This document shows positions 27,272-35,479 of a stretch of DNA of 64,000 bases, in pieces. The DNA is taken from NCBI RefSeq assembly GCF_041154505.1, contig NZ_AP028672.1, positions 4,132,501 through 4,196,500 of the forward strand, given 5' to 3'. Numbering within the stretch: the first letter of the stretch is position 1; the number at the start of each line of letters is the position of its first letter. The position numbers and the translations under genes were made by a program. The notes below the pieces were generated by a model. That model ran no database searches, had not been told where the DNA came from, and saw only the letters and a program-made list of their open reading frames with translations. This DNA comes from Acidovorax sp. A79 (GTDB lineage Bacteria > Pseudomonadota > Gammaproteobacteria > Burkholderiales > Burkholderiaceae_C).

Positions 27272-28240
27272 TCAGTCAGCCTGTATCTTTCGTTCGCGGA
27301 TCAATTGGCCGAAGCGCCGGAAGTCCTCCGCACCCTTGCGCCCAAACTCCGCTGGTTTCAGCGGCAATGCCACGTTGCCGGCGGCGACAATGCGCTCCTT
27401 CGTCGCAGCCGTATTCAGTACGCGATTGACTTCCATGTTGACCCCGTCGATCACAGTCTGCGGAGTACCCGCGGGTGCGTAGAGGCCAAACACTGCATCG
27501 GCATCGAAGCCCTTGAGCCCCAGCTCATCAAGCGTTGGCACATCCGGCACCTGGGGCGCCCGCTGGGGGCTGCCGACCGCCAGCATGCGCAATTTGCCGG
27601 TCTTTACATGCTGGAGGGCGATGCCGGGATCGAACAGGAAGTTGATCTGCCCGCCCAGGAGGTCCGTCAAGGCCGGCGCCGCGCCGCGGTAGGGAACGTG
27701 CACGGCAAACGTACCCGTCTCGCTTTTCATCATCTCCGCAGCCAGGTGCGGCGAGCTGCCATTGCCCGGCGAACCGAAGGAGCGTTGGCCGGGGTGTGCT
27801 TTCAGATCGGCGATCAACCCCTTGAAGTCCTTCACCGGACTGTCGGCACGTACCACCAGGTAGAACGGAACACGGGCGACCGATGCCACCGGCACCAAGT
27901 CCTTCGCCGGGTCAAATGACATCTTCTGGTACAGATGCGGGTTGATCGACACCGTACCGCCGGAGGCCATGAGGAAGGTGTAGCCATCGGCCGGAGATTT
28001 GGCGACGAACTCTGCGCCCAGATTGCCGCCCGCACCACCTCGGTTCTCCACCAGGACCGGCTGCCCCAGCACCTCGTGCAGTGGTGGAGCGATGAGCCTG
28101 GCCAACTGGTCCGCAGCACCGCCGGGCGCGAAGTTGACGACGATTTTGATCGGCTTCGCTGGCCAGCTCTGGGCGTACGCGAGCGTGCCCATACCAAGGC
28201 TGACCGCGAACAGGAAGGTTGCCGGCAGGAGTTTCATCAT
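27272..28240 (-). CDS. Bug-family tripartite tricarboxylate transporter binding protein
   Basis: A 322-residue Bug protein: signal peptide (1-23, ending AYA), WPAKPIKIVVNFAPGGAADQ, NRGGAGGNLGAEFVAKSPAD and LDELGLKGFDADAVFGLYAP. GGAGG 5-10 bp ahead of the ATG pair at 28240/28237 is a strong ribosome site. It is the second Bug gene in this operon and differs clearly from the first. 207 bp without a gene separate it from the hydroxylase. Confidence 0.88.
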   Translation of the reverse strand: MMKLLPATFLFAVSLGMGTLAYAQSWPAKPIKIVVNFAPGGAADQLARLIAPPLHEVLGQPVLVENRGGAGGNLGAEFVAKSPADGYTFLMASGGTVSINPHLYQKMSFDPAKDLVPVASVARVPFYLVVRADSPVKDFKGLIADLKAHPGQRSFGSPGNGSSPHLAAEMMKSETGTFAVHVPYRGAAPALTDLLGGQINFLFDPGIALQHVKTGKLRMLAVGSPQRAPQVPDVPTLDELGLKGFDADAVFGLYAPAGTPQTVIDGVNMEVNRVLNTAATKERIVAAGNVALPLKPAEFGRKGAEDFRRFGQLIRERKIQAD

Positions 28241-28255
28241 GGGTGCCTCCTGTCG

Positions 28256-29707
28256 TCAGAACGGGTAGTGGCGTGCGGTGGTCTGCACCGTGATCCACCG
28301 CAGTTCTGTAAATGCATCGATGCCAGCACGGCCGCCAAAGCGGCCGTAGCCCGAGTCCTTGACGCCGCCGAAAGGCATCTGCGCTTCGTCGTGCACGGTG
28401 GGGCCATTGACGTGGCAGATACCCGAATCGATGCGGTTGGCCACCTCCCAAGCACGCGCGACGTCACGCCCGAACACTGCGGCAGACAGGCCGTAGGGGT
28501 TGTCGTTGGCGACCCGCACTGCTTCCTCGACACCATCGACGCGCACGATCGGCTTCACCGGGCCAAAGCTTTCGTCGTGGTAGATGCGCATATCGGAAGT
28601 CACGTGGTCCAGCAGGGTGGCGGGCATCAAAGTGTTCTCCGCCGTGCCGCCACAGACCAGTTTGGCGCCCTTCGCGAGAGCGTCGTCGATCAGCGCGTTA
28701 CAGCGCTCGACCGTGCTCGCATCCACCACCGAACCCAGCACTACCGGCCCCTTGCGCGGATCTCCCAGCGGCAGCTTCGTCGCCTTGGCGGCAAGCCGCT
28801 CTACAAAGGCATCCGCGATACGGTTGTCTACCACGATGCGTTCGGTGCTCATGCAGATCTGGCCGCTGTTGGCGAATGCTCCGAATGCGGCTCCATTCAC
28901 GGCAGCTTCGAGGTCGGCATCGTCCAAGATGACCAGGGGGGCCTTGCCTCCCAGTTCGAGCACCGCCTGCTTGAGGTACTTGGCGCAGGTCGCCGCCAGT
29001 AGTTTGCCGACGCGCGTCGATCCCGTGAAATTCACGCGGCGCAACGCGGGGTGGGCCACGATCGCCTCCACCACGGCCGACGCGTCGGCCGGCGCGTTGG
29101 TGATAAAGTTGACGACGCCTGGAGGAAAGCCCGCATCCTTGAATGCCTCGACGATCAGGCCGTGGGTAGCAGGGCTGAGTTCGGAGCCCTTGAATACCAC
29201 CGTGTTTCCGCAGGCCAGGGGCGTCGCAATCGCGCGTACGCCCAGGATCACCGGCGCGTTCCAGGGCGCGATGCCCAGCACCACACCGGCCGGACGGCGC
29301 ACAGCCAGCGCCAGGCTGCCAGGCACGTCGGAGGGAATGACTTCGCCGCTGATCTGCGTGGTCAGGCCCGCCGCTTCCTGCAACATGCCTGCGGCAAGGT
29401 GCACGTTGAAGCCGGCCCAGGGAGCAGCCGCACCGGTTTCCGCAGCCATCGACGCCGTCAGCTCCTTCGCCTTGTCTTCCAAGGCATGCGCCGCTTTGAG
29501 CAGCAGCGTGCGGCGCTCGCCGGGGCCAGTGCGCGACCAGGTCTCGAAGGCGGCCGCAGCTGCATCCACCGCCGCGGTCGCATCTGCCACCGTCGCCGCT
29601 GCTGCGGTGGTCGCCACGGTGCCGTCGAGCGGATTGCGGCGCTCAAAAGTAGCCCCGCTGCTTGCCTGCCGGGCCTCGCCATTGATCAGCATCGATATCT
29701 TGCTCAT
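28256..29707 (-). CDS. Aromatic aldehyde dehydrogenase (salicylaldehyde/vanillin/benzaldehyde type)
   Basis: A 483-residue ALDH with APWNAPVILGVRAIATPLAC, general base in VLELGGKAPLVIL, catalytic cysteine in NSGQICMSTERIV and ESFGPVKPIVRV. The GQICMST signature is common to salicylaldehyde and vanillin dehydrogenases. It follows the decarboxylase gene by 35 bp, so it probably oxidises the aromatic aldehyde released by that enzyme to the benzoate-type acid. Confidence 0.88.
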   Translation of the reverse strand: MSKISMLINGEARQASSGATFERRNPLDGTVATTAAAATVADATAAVDAAAAAFETWSRTGPGERRTLLLKAAHALEDKAKELTASMAAETGAAAPWAGFNVHLAAGMLQEAAGLTTQISGEVIPSDVPGSLALAVRRPAGVVLGIAPWNAPVILGVRAIATPLACGNTVVFKGSELSPATHGLIVEAFKDAGFPPGVVNFITNAPADASAVVEAIVAHPALRRVNFTGSTRVGKLLAATCAKYLKQAVLELGGKAPLVILDDADLEAAVNGAAFGAFANSGQICMSTERIVVDNRIADAFVERLAAKATKLPLGDPRKGPVVLGSVVDASTVERCNALIDDALAKGAKLVCGGTAENTLMPATLLDHVTSDMRIYHDESFGPVKPIVRVDGVEEAVRVANDNPYGLSAAVFGRDVARAWEVANRIDSGICHVNGPTVHDEAQMPFGGVKDSGYGRFGGRAGIDAFTELRWITVQTTARHYPF

Positions 29708-29742
29708 GAGTTGTCTCCTGGGTGGTTGGAATGGGAGTTTTG

Positions 29743-31371
29743 TCAGGCCACTTCGACTTCGACCAACATCGGTTGAGCGGACCGCAAGGCCTGTTCGAGC
29801 GCGGGACGAAGCTCGTCAGCGCGTTCGACACGAAGCCCGCGTACCCCTTGTGCCGCCGCCAATCCAACGAAGTCGAGGTCGGGCAGGTCGGTGCCCGGCA
29901 CGGGCTCATCGGGCCGGTAGCCGAAGATCCGCGCAAACTCGTGCAGCGCCGCATAGCGGCGGTTTTTAAGGATCACGATCGTCATCGGCAAGGAAAGCTG
30001 TGCGGCACTCCACAGCGCCTGGATCGCATACATCGCGGAACCATCGCCCACCAGCGCGATGACGCGCGTTCCGGGTTTGCCCATGGCAACGCCGGCCGCC
30101 GCCGGCAGGCCCCAGCCCAGGCCGCCGCTGCACATGGTGTAGAAAGTCTCCGATTCGAAAATCGGCAGGTGGGCATGCATGACAGGCCGTGCGCTGGGCG
30201 CCTCTTCGACAATGATGCTGTCGCGCGGACGGACATCCGTGAGTGTCTGCAGCACCCAGGCCACCGGCAGTCGCTCAGCCCGCAAAGGCTCTGGCACGCG
30301 CGCAGGCCGCGCAGAAGGCATCGGGGTTGGCCTGCGCGGTGGCGCAGCGCGGTCCAAGAGATCCAGTAACCCGAGTCGGATGCTACCGACCACCGAAGTC
30401 CCCACCGGTGTCCAGGCCGCAAGCTGGGGGTCTTCGGTCAACTGCACCAGTTGTGCCCCTTCCGGCAGGTGTGCGCCCTTGCCCTCCACGTGGTAGGTGA
30501 ACGCCGGCGCTCCAAGTGCGAACACCAGGTCATGCCCGGAGAGTCGATCAACGATCCGCTCACGCATCGCCGGCAGGAAGCCAGCCCACAGGGGATGGTC
30601 TTCAGGAAAGCTGCAGCGCCCGGACATGGGTGCGACATAGACGAGCGCGTTGTGACGCTCAGCCAACTCGATCGCCGCGCTCCACGCCCCGTCCCGATCC
30701 ACCGACGCGCCGACCACGATGGCGGGTGCGCGGGCCGCGTCCAGGGCATCGCCGATTTTCCCCAACAAGCCGGGCTCGGGTCGCAGGTAGCGGCTGACCT
30801 CCCGTGCTTCGACCGGCAGGGTTTTCACGCCCCAGTCGTCCGAGGGCACCGACACCAGCACCGGACCGCACGGCGGCGTCATGGCGATGTAGTAGGCACG
30901 CGCAATTGCCAGGGGTACGTCCTCGGCGCGCGCGGGCTCGACACTCCACTTCACATACGGCTTCGGAAGCTCGGGAGCCTGCGCAGACCCAAGAAAGGGA
31001 TCGAAGGGCAGGATCGAACGCGCCTGCTGGCCTGCCGTGATCACCAGCGGTGTGCGATTGCGGAACGCGGTGAAGATGTTTCCCATCGCGTGGCCAACGC
31101 CTGCCGCCGAGTGCAGATTCACGAAGGCAGCGTTGCGCGTGGCCTGGGCATAGCCATCGGCCATGCCCAGTACGACGCATTCCTGCAGGGCCAGGACATA
31201 CTGGAAGTCTTCCGGGAAGTCCATGAACATGGGAAGTTCGGTCGAACCAGGGTTCCCGAAGATGGAGGTCATGCCAAACGACCGCAGCAACCTGAACACT
31301 GCCTCTCGAACCGTCACCAACTCCGCCACTGCATGCGGGGACGGCGCAGCAGGCACAACACGTTGATCCAT
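29743..31371 (-). CDS. Benzoylformate decarboxylase-like ThDP enzyme
   Basis: A 542-residue thiamine-diphosphate enzyme of the benzoylformate decarboxylase (MdlC) group: SIFGNPGSTELPMF, the catalytic Glu in LALQECVVLGMADGYAQ, NLHSAAGVGHAMGN (His of MdlC), and the cofactor site ALVGDGSAMYAIQALWSAA ending ILKN. Start ATG 31371 has GGAGAG 7 bp upstream; the frame continues to 31446 but without support. First gene of the minus-strand operon. It should decarboxylate an aryl-glyoxylate to an aryl aldehyde; no mandelate dehydrogenase is seen in the window. Confidence 0.87.
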   Translation of the reverse strand: MDQRVVPAAPSPHAVAELVTVREAVFRLLRSFGMTSIFGNPGSTELPMFMDFPEDFQYVLALQECVVLGMADGYAQATRNAAFVNLHSAAGVGHAMGNIFTAFRNRTPLVITAGQQARSILPFDPFLGSAQAPELPKPYVKWSVEPARAEDVPLAIARAYYIAMTPPCGPVLVSVPSDDWGVKTLPVEAREVSRYLRPEPGLLGKIGDALDAARAPAIVVGASVDRDGAWSAAIELAERHNALVYVAPMSGRCSFPEDHPLWAGFLPAMRERIVDRLSGHDLVFALGAPAFTYHVEGKGAHLPEGAQLVQLTEDPQLAAWTPVGTSVVGSIRLGLLDLLDRAAPPRRPTPMPSARPARVPEPLRAERLPVAWVLQTLTDVRPRDSIIVEEAPSARPVMHAHLPIFESETFYTMCSGGLGWGLPAAAGVAMGKPGTRVIALVGDGSAMYAIQALWSAAQLSLPMTIVILKNRRYAALHEFARIFGYRPDEPVPGTDLPDLDFVGLAAAQGVRGLRVERADELRPALEQALRSAQPMLVEVEVA

Positions 31372-31456
31372 CGCTCTCTCCACTTGAAAGAAAGGAGTCT
31401 CGCAAGGACAATAATATGCGTCAATGCAATAAATAATACATCGCAAAATTATCCAG
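31372..31456. promoter_or_regulatory. Divergent promoter region, decarboxylase operon and LysR gene
   Basis: An 85-bp AT-rich gap between the divergent decarboxylase and LysR genes. An imperfect dyad TATGC-N6-GCAATA lies at about 31415-31431 and could be a LysR box. The dyad is short, so the exact site is uncertain, but both promoters must lie here. Confidence 0.4.
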
Positions 31457-32368
31457 ATGAATACTGATGAACTAGATATGAATCTGCTTCGGCTCTTCGA
31501 AGCGGTCTACCGGTTGGGCAGCGTCAGCCGCGCCGCAGATGCCTTAGGTCTCTCGCAGCCCTCCGTCAGCCAAGGCTTGACGCGGCTTCGCCTCGCGCTG
31601 GGTGATGCGCTGTTCGTGCGGGCAGGAGGAAGCATGCGACCCACCCTGCGCGCCGAGCGATTGGCCAGCGTGGTTCAGCCAGCGATTGCGGCGATCCAGG
31701 ACGTCCTCAGAGAGGACGATGCGTTCAATCCATCACGATCAACCATGACGCTGCGGCTGCACATGAGCGATATCGGGGAGGCGCGGCTGCTGCCAGAATT
31801 GATCGCGGCGCTGCACCGCGAAGCACCAGGTGTACGTGTCCAGACAGCGCCGCTGCCGCATGCACAGATAGCCGATGCACTGGAGACCGGAGCCATACAC
31901 TTTGCGTTGGGTTTTCTGCCTTCGGTAGCAGGAACGGAGCGGATAGAGTTGCTGCATGATCGCTATGCAGTTTTGGTGCGCTCCGGGCATCCTCTACTCG
32001 CCAGGACGAATAAGCGCGCAACGGTGCAGGACCTGCGCCGGCTGGAGTTCGTTGCAGTGCGCTCGCATTCCGAGACCTTCCGCATCCTGCAAGAGCTCGG
32101 GCTGGACGGCAGATTGGTAGTGACCTCCGAACATTTTCTAGCACTGCCCGCCATCATTGAGCGTACCGACCTTGCTGTGGTGATGCCGCATGCCATCGCG
32201 CTGAGGTTCATCGACACCGAGCGCTACGCTCTACTGTCCAACACATTGCCGCGCAGCACGTTCACCGTATCACTACACTGGAGCCGGCGCTTCAACCTCG
32301 ATCCGGCCCATCAATGGATGCGGCGCCTTTTTGTGGAGCTCTTTACGGCGAACGAGACTGGCTCATAG
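31457..32368 (+). CDS. LysR-family regulator of the hydroxyquinol operon
   Basis: A 303-residue LysR regulator of the NodD/PcaQ-like subgroup beginning MNTDELDMNLLRLFEAVYRL; HTH GSVSRAADALGLSQPSVSQG, then the effector domain (LRLHMSDIGEARLLPELIAA). An alternative ATG at 31478 would give the equally common MNLLRLF start. Divergent from the decarboxylase-to-maleylacetate-reductase operon, which it likely activates on sensing the aromatic substrate or an intermediate. Convergent with the next Bug gene. Confidence 0.9.
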   Translation: MNTDELDMNLLRLFEAVYRLGSVSRAADALGLSQPSVSQGLTRLRLALGDALFVRAGGSMRPTLRAERLASVVQPAIAAIQDVLREDDAFNPSRSTMTLRLHMSDIGEARLLPELIAALHREAPGVRVQTAPLPHAQIADALETGAIHFALGFLPSVAGTERIELLHDRYAVLVRSGHPLLARTNKRATVQDLRRLEFVAVRSHSETFRILQELGLDGRLVVTSEHFLALPAIIERTDLAVVMPHAIALRFIDTERYALLSNTLPRSTFTVSLHWSRRFNLDPAHQWMRRLFVELFTANETGS

Positions 32369-32423
32369 CCGCATGCATCGCTTCAGTCAGCTCTGTGGCC
32401 CCTTTTCTGGAGAGCTCTCCGCC

Positions 32424-33404
32424 CTACTCAGCCCGAATCTGGCGAGCACGGATGACTGCCCCCCAGCGGCGCTGTTCTGATTGCCACAGCGACTCAAATG
32501 ACTCGGGACTGCCGGTCACAGGCTCGGCCGCAGTCTTCGCGAAAAATTGTTGCATTTCGGGATGCTCGACCGCTTTTGATAGGGCACGGTTCAGTTGTTG
32601 AGCCAGAGCAGCGGGCATGCGCGGAGGTCCCGCCAAACCCATCCAGAAGTCGGCTGGTGCATCAAGCACCTTGTCCTCGACCAGTGACGGCACATCCGGC
32701 AGCAAGGGGGATCTCTTGCTGGAGACGACCCCCAGCGGCACGAGCCGGCCAGTCTGAATCCATTGCATCGCTGTGGCGACCTCGCCGAACAACATCTGCA
32801 CCTCGTTGTTCACGGCAGCCTGCAACATTGCAGCTCCGCCCTTGTATGGGATGTGGACGAGGTGCATACCGGTGCTGAGCTTGACCTTTTCCATCACAAG
32901 ATGCGGGTTGCTCCCAATCCCCGTAGAGCCATAGTTCAATTGCCCTGGCCGCGCCTTGGCATAGCGGACCAAGCCCTGGAAGTCGCGAACAGGTACCGAC
33001 TTGTTTACCAACAGAACGGCTGTCGTGCGGATGAACTGCCCGATGGCCGTGAAATCTTTCGCGCCATCATAGGGAGGCTTCTCTAGTAGCAGCGGCGCCG
33101 TGATTTGCGCAGACGGCAGGGATAGCAGCAAGGTGTAGCCATCCGGAGGCGCCTGCACGACATGGGCAGTACCCAGTGTCCCTGCTGCCCCTGGACGGTT
33201 GTCCACGATGATCGGCTGCCCGAGCTCCTCGCGCATGCGCTCCGCAATCGCCCGCGCAACCAAGTCGGCCGGACCGCCCGGCGGCACTGGAACGACCAGG
33301 CGAAGTGGTCTCACTGGGTAGGCGTCCCGTCCCTGAGCCAGTGCCAGAGGCGACAACGCGCCCATCGTGCCCATGGCGAGCAGTTGCCGACGCGACGCGC
33401 TCAT
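32424..33404 (-). CDS. Bug-family tripartite tricarboxylate transporter binding protein
   Basis: A 326-residue Bug protein: Tat-like or Sec signal (MSASRRQLLAMGTMGALSPL), YPVRPLRLVVPVPPGGPADL, NRPGAAGTLGTAHVVQAPPD, LPDVPSLVEDKVLDAPADFW. Its ATG overlaps the stop of the DapA-family gene (ATGA), so it is the last gene of the operon that starts at the semialdehyde dehydrogenase gene. Third Bug protein in 9 kb. Confidence 0.88.
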   Translation of the reverse strand: MSASRRQLLAMGTMGALSPLALAQGRDAYPVRPLRLVVPVPPGGPADLVARAIAERMREELGQPIIVDNRPGAAGTLGTAHVVQAPPDGYTLLLSLPSAQITAPLLLEKPPYDGAKDFTAIGQFIRTTAVLLVNKSVPVRDFQGLVRYAKARPGQLNYGSTGIGSNPHLVMEKVKLSTGMHLVHIPYKGGAAMLQAAVNNEVQMLFGEVATAMQWIQTGRLVPLGVVSSKRSPLLPDVPSLVEDKVLDAPADFWMGLAGPPRMPAALAQQLNRALSKAVEHPEMQQFFAKTAAEPVTGSPESFESLWQSEQRRWGAVIRARQIRAE

Positions 33405-34411
33405 TGTGGGTTGCGTCCGATGAAGAAGGCCTCGTCGGGATCCGATGTGGGCGTCAGGCCGGCGGCCACCAGGCCACGTCGCAGCGAGATCATGTCGCGC
33501 GCATGCAGGCGCGGCGTCGGGTGCGGGATCGGACCTCCGTTGTAGCCCTGAAGCCAGGCTTGGTACTTCCAGATGGTGCGGTTTATGAGGCCGCTCATGG
33601 CCATGGGCACGCCGCTGAAGGCCTTGCGAGCGGGGTCGACTTTGTACCAGGCTTGGGTGGCCTCGTCGTATTTTCCGGCCTGGATCAACTTATGCACGCT
33701 GGGCAGCCAGGGGCCGTAGTAGGACGAGTAGTTGGTGCCACAGAAGGGGATGGGGATCACCTGCGCCAGCGGCACGTACTCGTACTCCAGAGGGCAGGAA
33801 ATTACCACTTCCTTATGGAATTCACGATGCACTTCAATCGCCGACATGATGTACGGCATGCCGCCTTCGGCCTTGATCGACACCACGTTCGGGCAATCGT
33901 CTACAAGCCGGCGCAACAGCGGCAACGGGATGTCCGCTGGGTGCAGGCTGCTGAAGCCCCAGGCCGGCACGGGGAACAGTATCACGCCCAGGTTGGTGGC
34001 GTCGCAGAACGCCTTTGTGTAAGTGTAGATGTCCTCCAGCGACTGTGGATGGAAGAAGGGCGGGTAGCCCAGCAGGACAAGGTCCGCACCGGCTTCCTCG
34101 GCCAGCTTGACGGCCTGGATGTTCTCTTCGAGCGAGTTGAACACAGCATGGTGAATCACCATGATGCGGCCGGCCGCCTGCTCCACCATCGCCCGCGTGA
34201 ACTCGGCGTACTGAGCCAGAGTGATCGCGTGCTCGGAGCAGGCCAGCGTGCCGACGAAGCCATGGCCGATGGCGGTTTCAACGTCGTGTTTCACCGCCTT
34301 GGTGTTGATCCGTTGGAAGTCGGACGTCATGGTGGGAATCGTCACGTTGGCGACCCCATTCATGTGCTCGCGCGCCCATTCGCGGGCTTGCATGCGTGTG
34401 TATTGAGCCAT
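33401..34411 (-). CDS. DapA-family (dihydrodipicolinate synthase-like) lyase
   Basis: A 336-residue TIM-barrel protein of the DHDPS/NAL superfamily, whose members make or cleave C-C bonds of pyruvate-type substrates through a Schiff base. The Schiff-base lysine lies in VVSIKAEGGMPYI near 185. The usual GTTGE loop is replaced by TLACSEHAIT near 54, so it is not a true DapA. It could be a hydratase-aldolase releasing pyruvate from a ring-cleavage product (as NahE does, same superfamily) or act on another 2-oxo acid. Located in an operon with a semialdehyde dehydrogenase. Confidence 0.82.
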   Translation of the reverse strand: MAQYTRMQAREWAREHMNGVANVTIPTMTSDFQRINTKAVKHDVETAIGHGFVGTLACSEHAITLAQYAEFTRAMVEQAAGRIMVIHHAVFNSLEENIQAVKLAEEAGADLVLLGYPPFFHPQSLEDIYTYTKAFCDATNLGVILFPVPAWGFSSLHPADIPLPLLRRLVDDCPNVVSIKAEGGMPYIMSAIEVHREFHKEVVISCPLEYEYVPLAQVIPIPFCGTNYSSYYGPWLPSVHKLIQAGKYDEATQAWYKVDPARKAFSGVPMAMSGLINRTIWKYQAWLQGYNGGPIPHPTPRLHARDMISLRRGLVAAGLTPTSDPDEAFFIGRNPQ

Positions 34412-34444
34412 CTGGTACTCCTCGGTTAGGTTGGTGGTGGCGCG

Positions 34445-35449
34445 TCAGCGCTTGGATTCGAACTGGATGGGAAGTGGCGTCGCCAGGCCGGCCTCCAGGG
34501 CCTTGCGCACGAGCAGTTCGGCCACAACGATGTCCTGGAGCCCGCCGCCGACCGACTTGAACATGCGGATATCGGCTGTGCGCACGCGCTCGTCACAGGC
34601 TCCTCTCACCAGGTCGTTGAGGCTGAAGGACTTGTCGTGAAACGACATGCCGGCGGCCTGGGCAGCCATCATGTCGCCGGTCTCGGTTAACACCTCTTCG
34701 AGACTGTCGCAAATGATCAGGTCGCTGCGCTCAACGACGCTGGCGTCGATCTCGCGTTGCTGCGGAATGGTGGATCCAATGGAAACCACCGTAGCGCCCG
34801 GCTTGAGCCAGTCGCCGAAGAGGATCGGCTTTTCCCCCTGGGACCGGGCAGCCGAGAGCACGATGTCGGCGCCATCAACGGCTTCCTGAGCGCTACTGGC
34901 TGGGCGTGCCGACACGCCCAGGTCGCGGGTGATCCCTTCTGCAAAAGCCGCCCGGCGTTCTGGGGTAGGGCTGTAAACCACCACGTCCGTCAAAGTGCGG
35001 ATCGCAGCGAATGCCCTGGCGTGGTGGGATGCCTCCAGGCCGCTGCCAAGCACAGCCAGGCGCGCCGGGGTTTTCGGTGCGAGCACATCCAGCGCCAGCG
35101 CAGACGTCGCTGCCGTCCGGAAGGCGGTGATGGAGTTCGCATCGAGAAACGCCGCTATCCGGCTCGTCTCCCGATCAAACAGCACAATCACGTAGTCGAT
35201 GCCTGAGGAAACCCCCTGCACCCCGGTACCCATCAATTTGGCTCCGAAGTACTGTCCGCCCGGTGGAAGCGCCGGAAGCGTGCGCAGCCAGGCCTTGCCC
35301 ACCGTCGCAACGGTGCGGGGCGGTGTGGCCCCCGCCTGCTCTGGCAAGCTATAGGTGGCGCGCAGGGATTCGATGGCCTCGCTCCAAGTAAACACTTTGC
35401 GGGCGACTTCTCCCGATACGAAGACGGGACTTTCTGAGAGGATGCTCAT
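34445..35449 (-). CDS. Ornithine cyclodeaminase/ketimine reductase-family protein
   Basis: A 334-residue member of the OCD/mu-crystallin family: TAATSALALDVLA near 112, the nucleotide-binding LAVLGSGLEASHHARAFAAI near 130, and DIVLSAARSQGEKPILFG. Relatives include ornithine cyclodeaminase, alanine dehydrogenase (archaeal) and ketimine reductases, all NAD(P)-using. It sits between the semialdehyde dehydrogenase and DapA-like genes. A reductase on an imine or 2-oxo compound in this pathway is possible; no firm substrate. Confidence 0.85.
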   Translation of the reverse strand: MSILSESPVFVSGEVARKVFTWSEAIESLRATYSLPEQAGATPPRTVATVGKAWLRTLPALPPGGQYFGAKLMGTGVQGVSSGIDYVIVLFDRETSRIAAFLDANSITAFRTAATSALALDVLAPKTPARLAVLGSGLEASHHARAFAAIRTLTDVVVYSPTPERRAAFAEGITRDLGVSARPASSAQEAVDGADIVLSAARSQGEKPILFGDWLKPGATVVSIGSTIPQQREIDASVVERSDLIICDSLEEVLTETGDMMAAQAAGMSFHDKSFSLNDLVRGACDERVRTADIRMFKSVGGGLQDIVVAELLVRKALEAGLATPLPIQFESKR

Positions 35450-35479
35450 GGATTGATGTCTTAAAAATGCTGGCTGATC

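Noticed and set aside
33305..34429. A 374-codon plus-strand frame
   Set aside because: It lies entirely antisense to the DapA-family gene and has no recognisable domain.
34449..34462. A GGATTCGAAC string resembling the T-arm of a minus-strand tRNA
   Set aside because: It encodes the C-terminal FESKR of the OCD-like protein, and no acceptor stem or anticodon arm can be folded around it.
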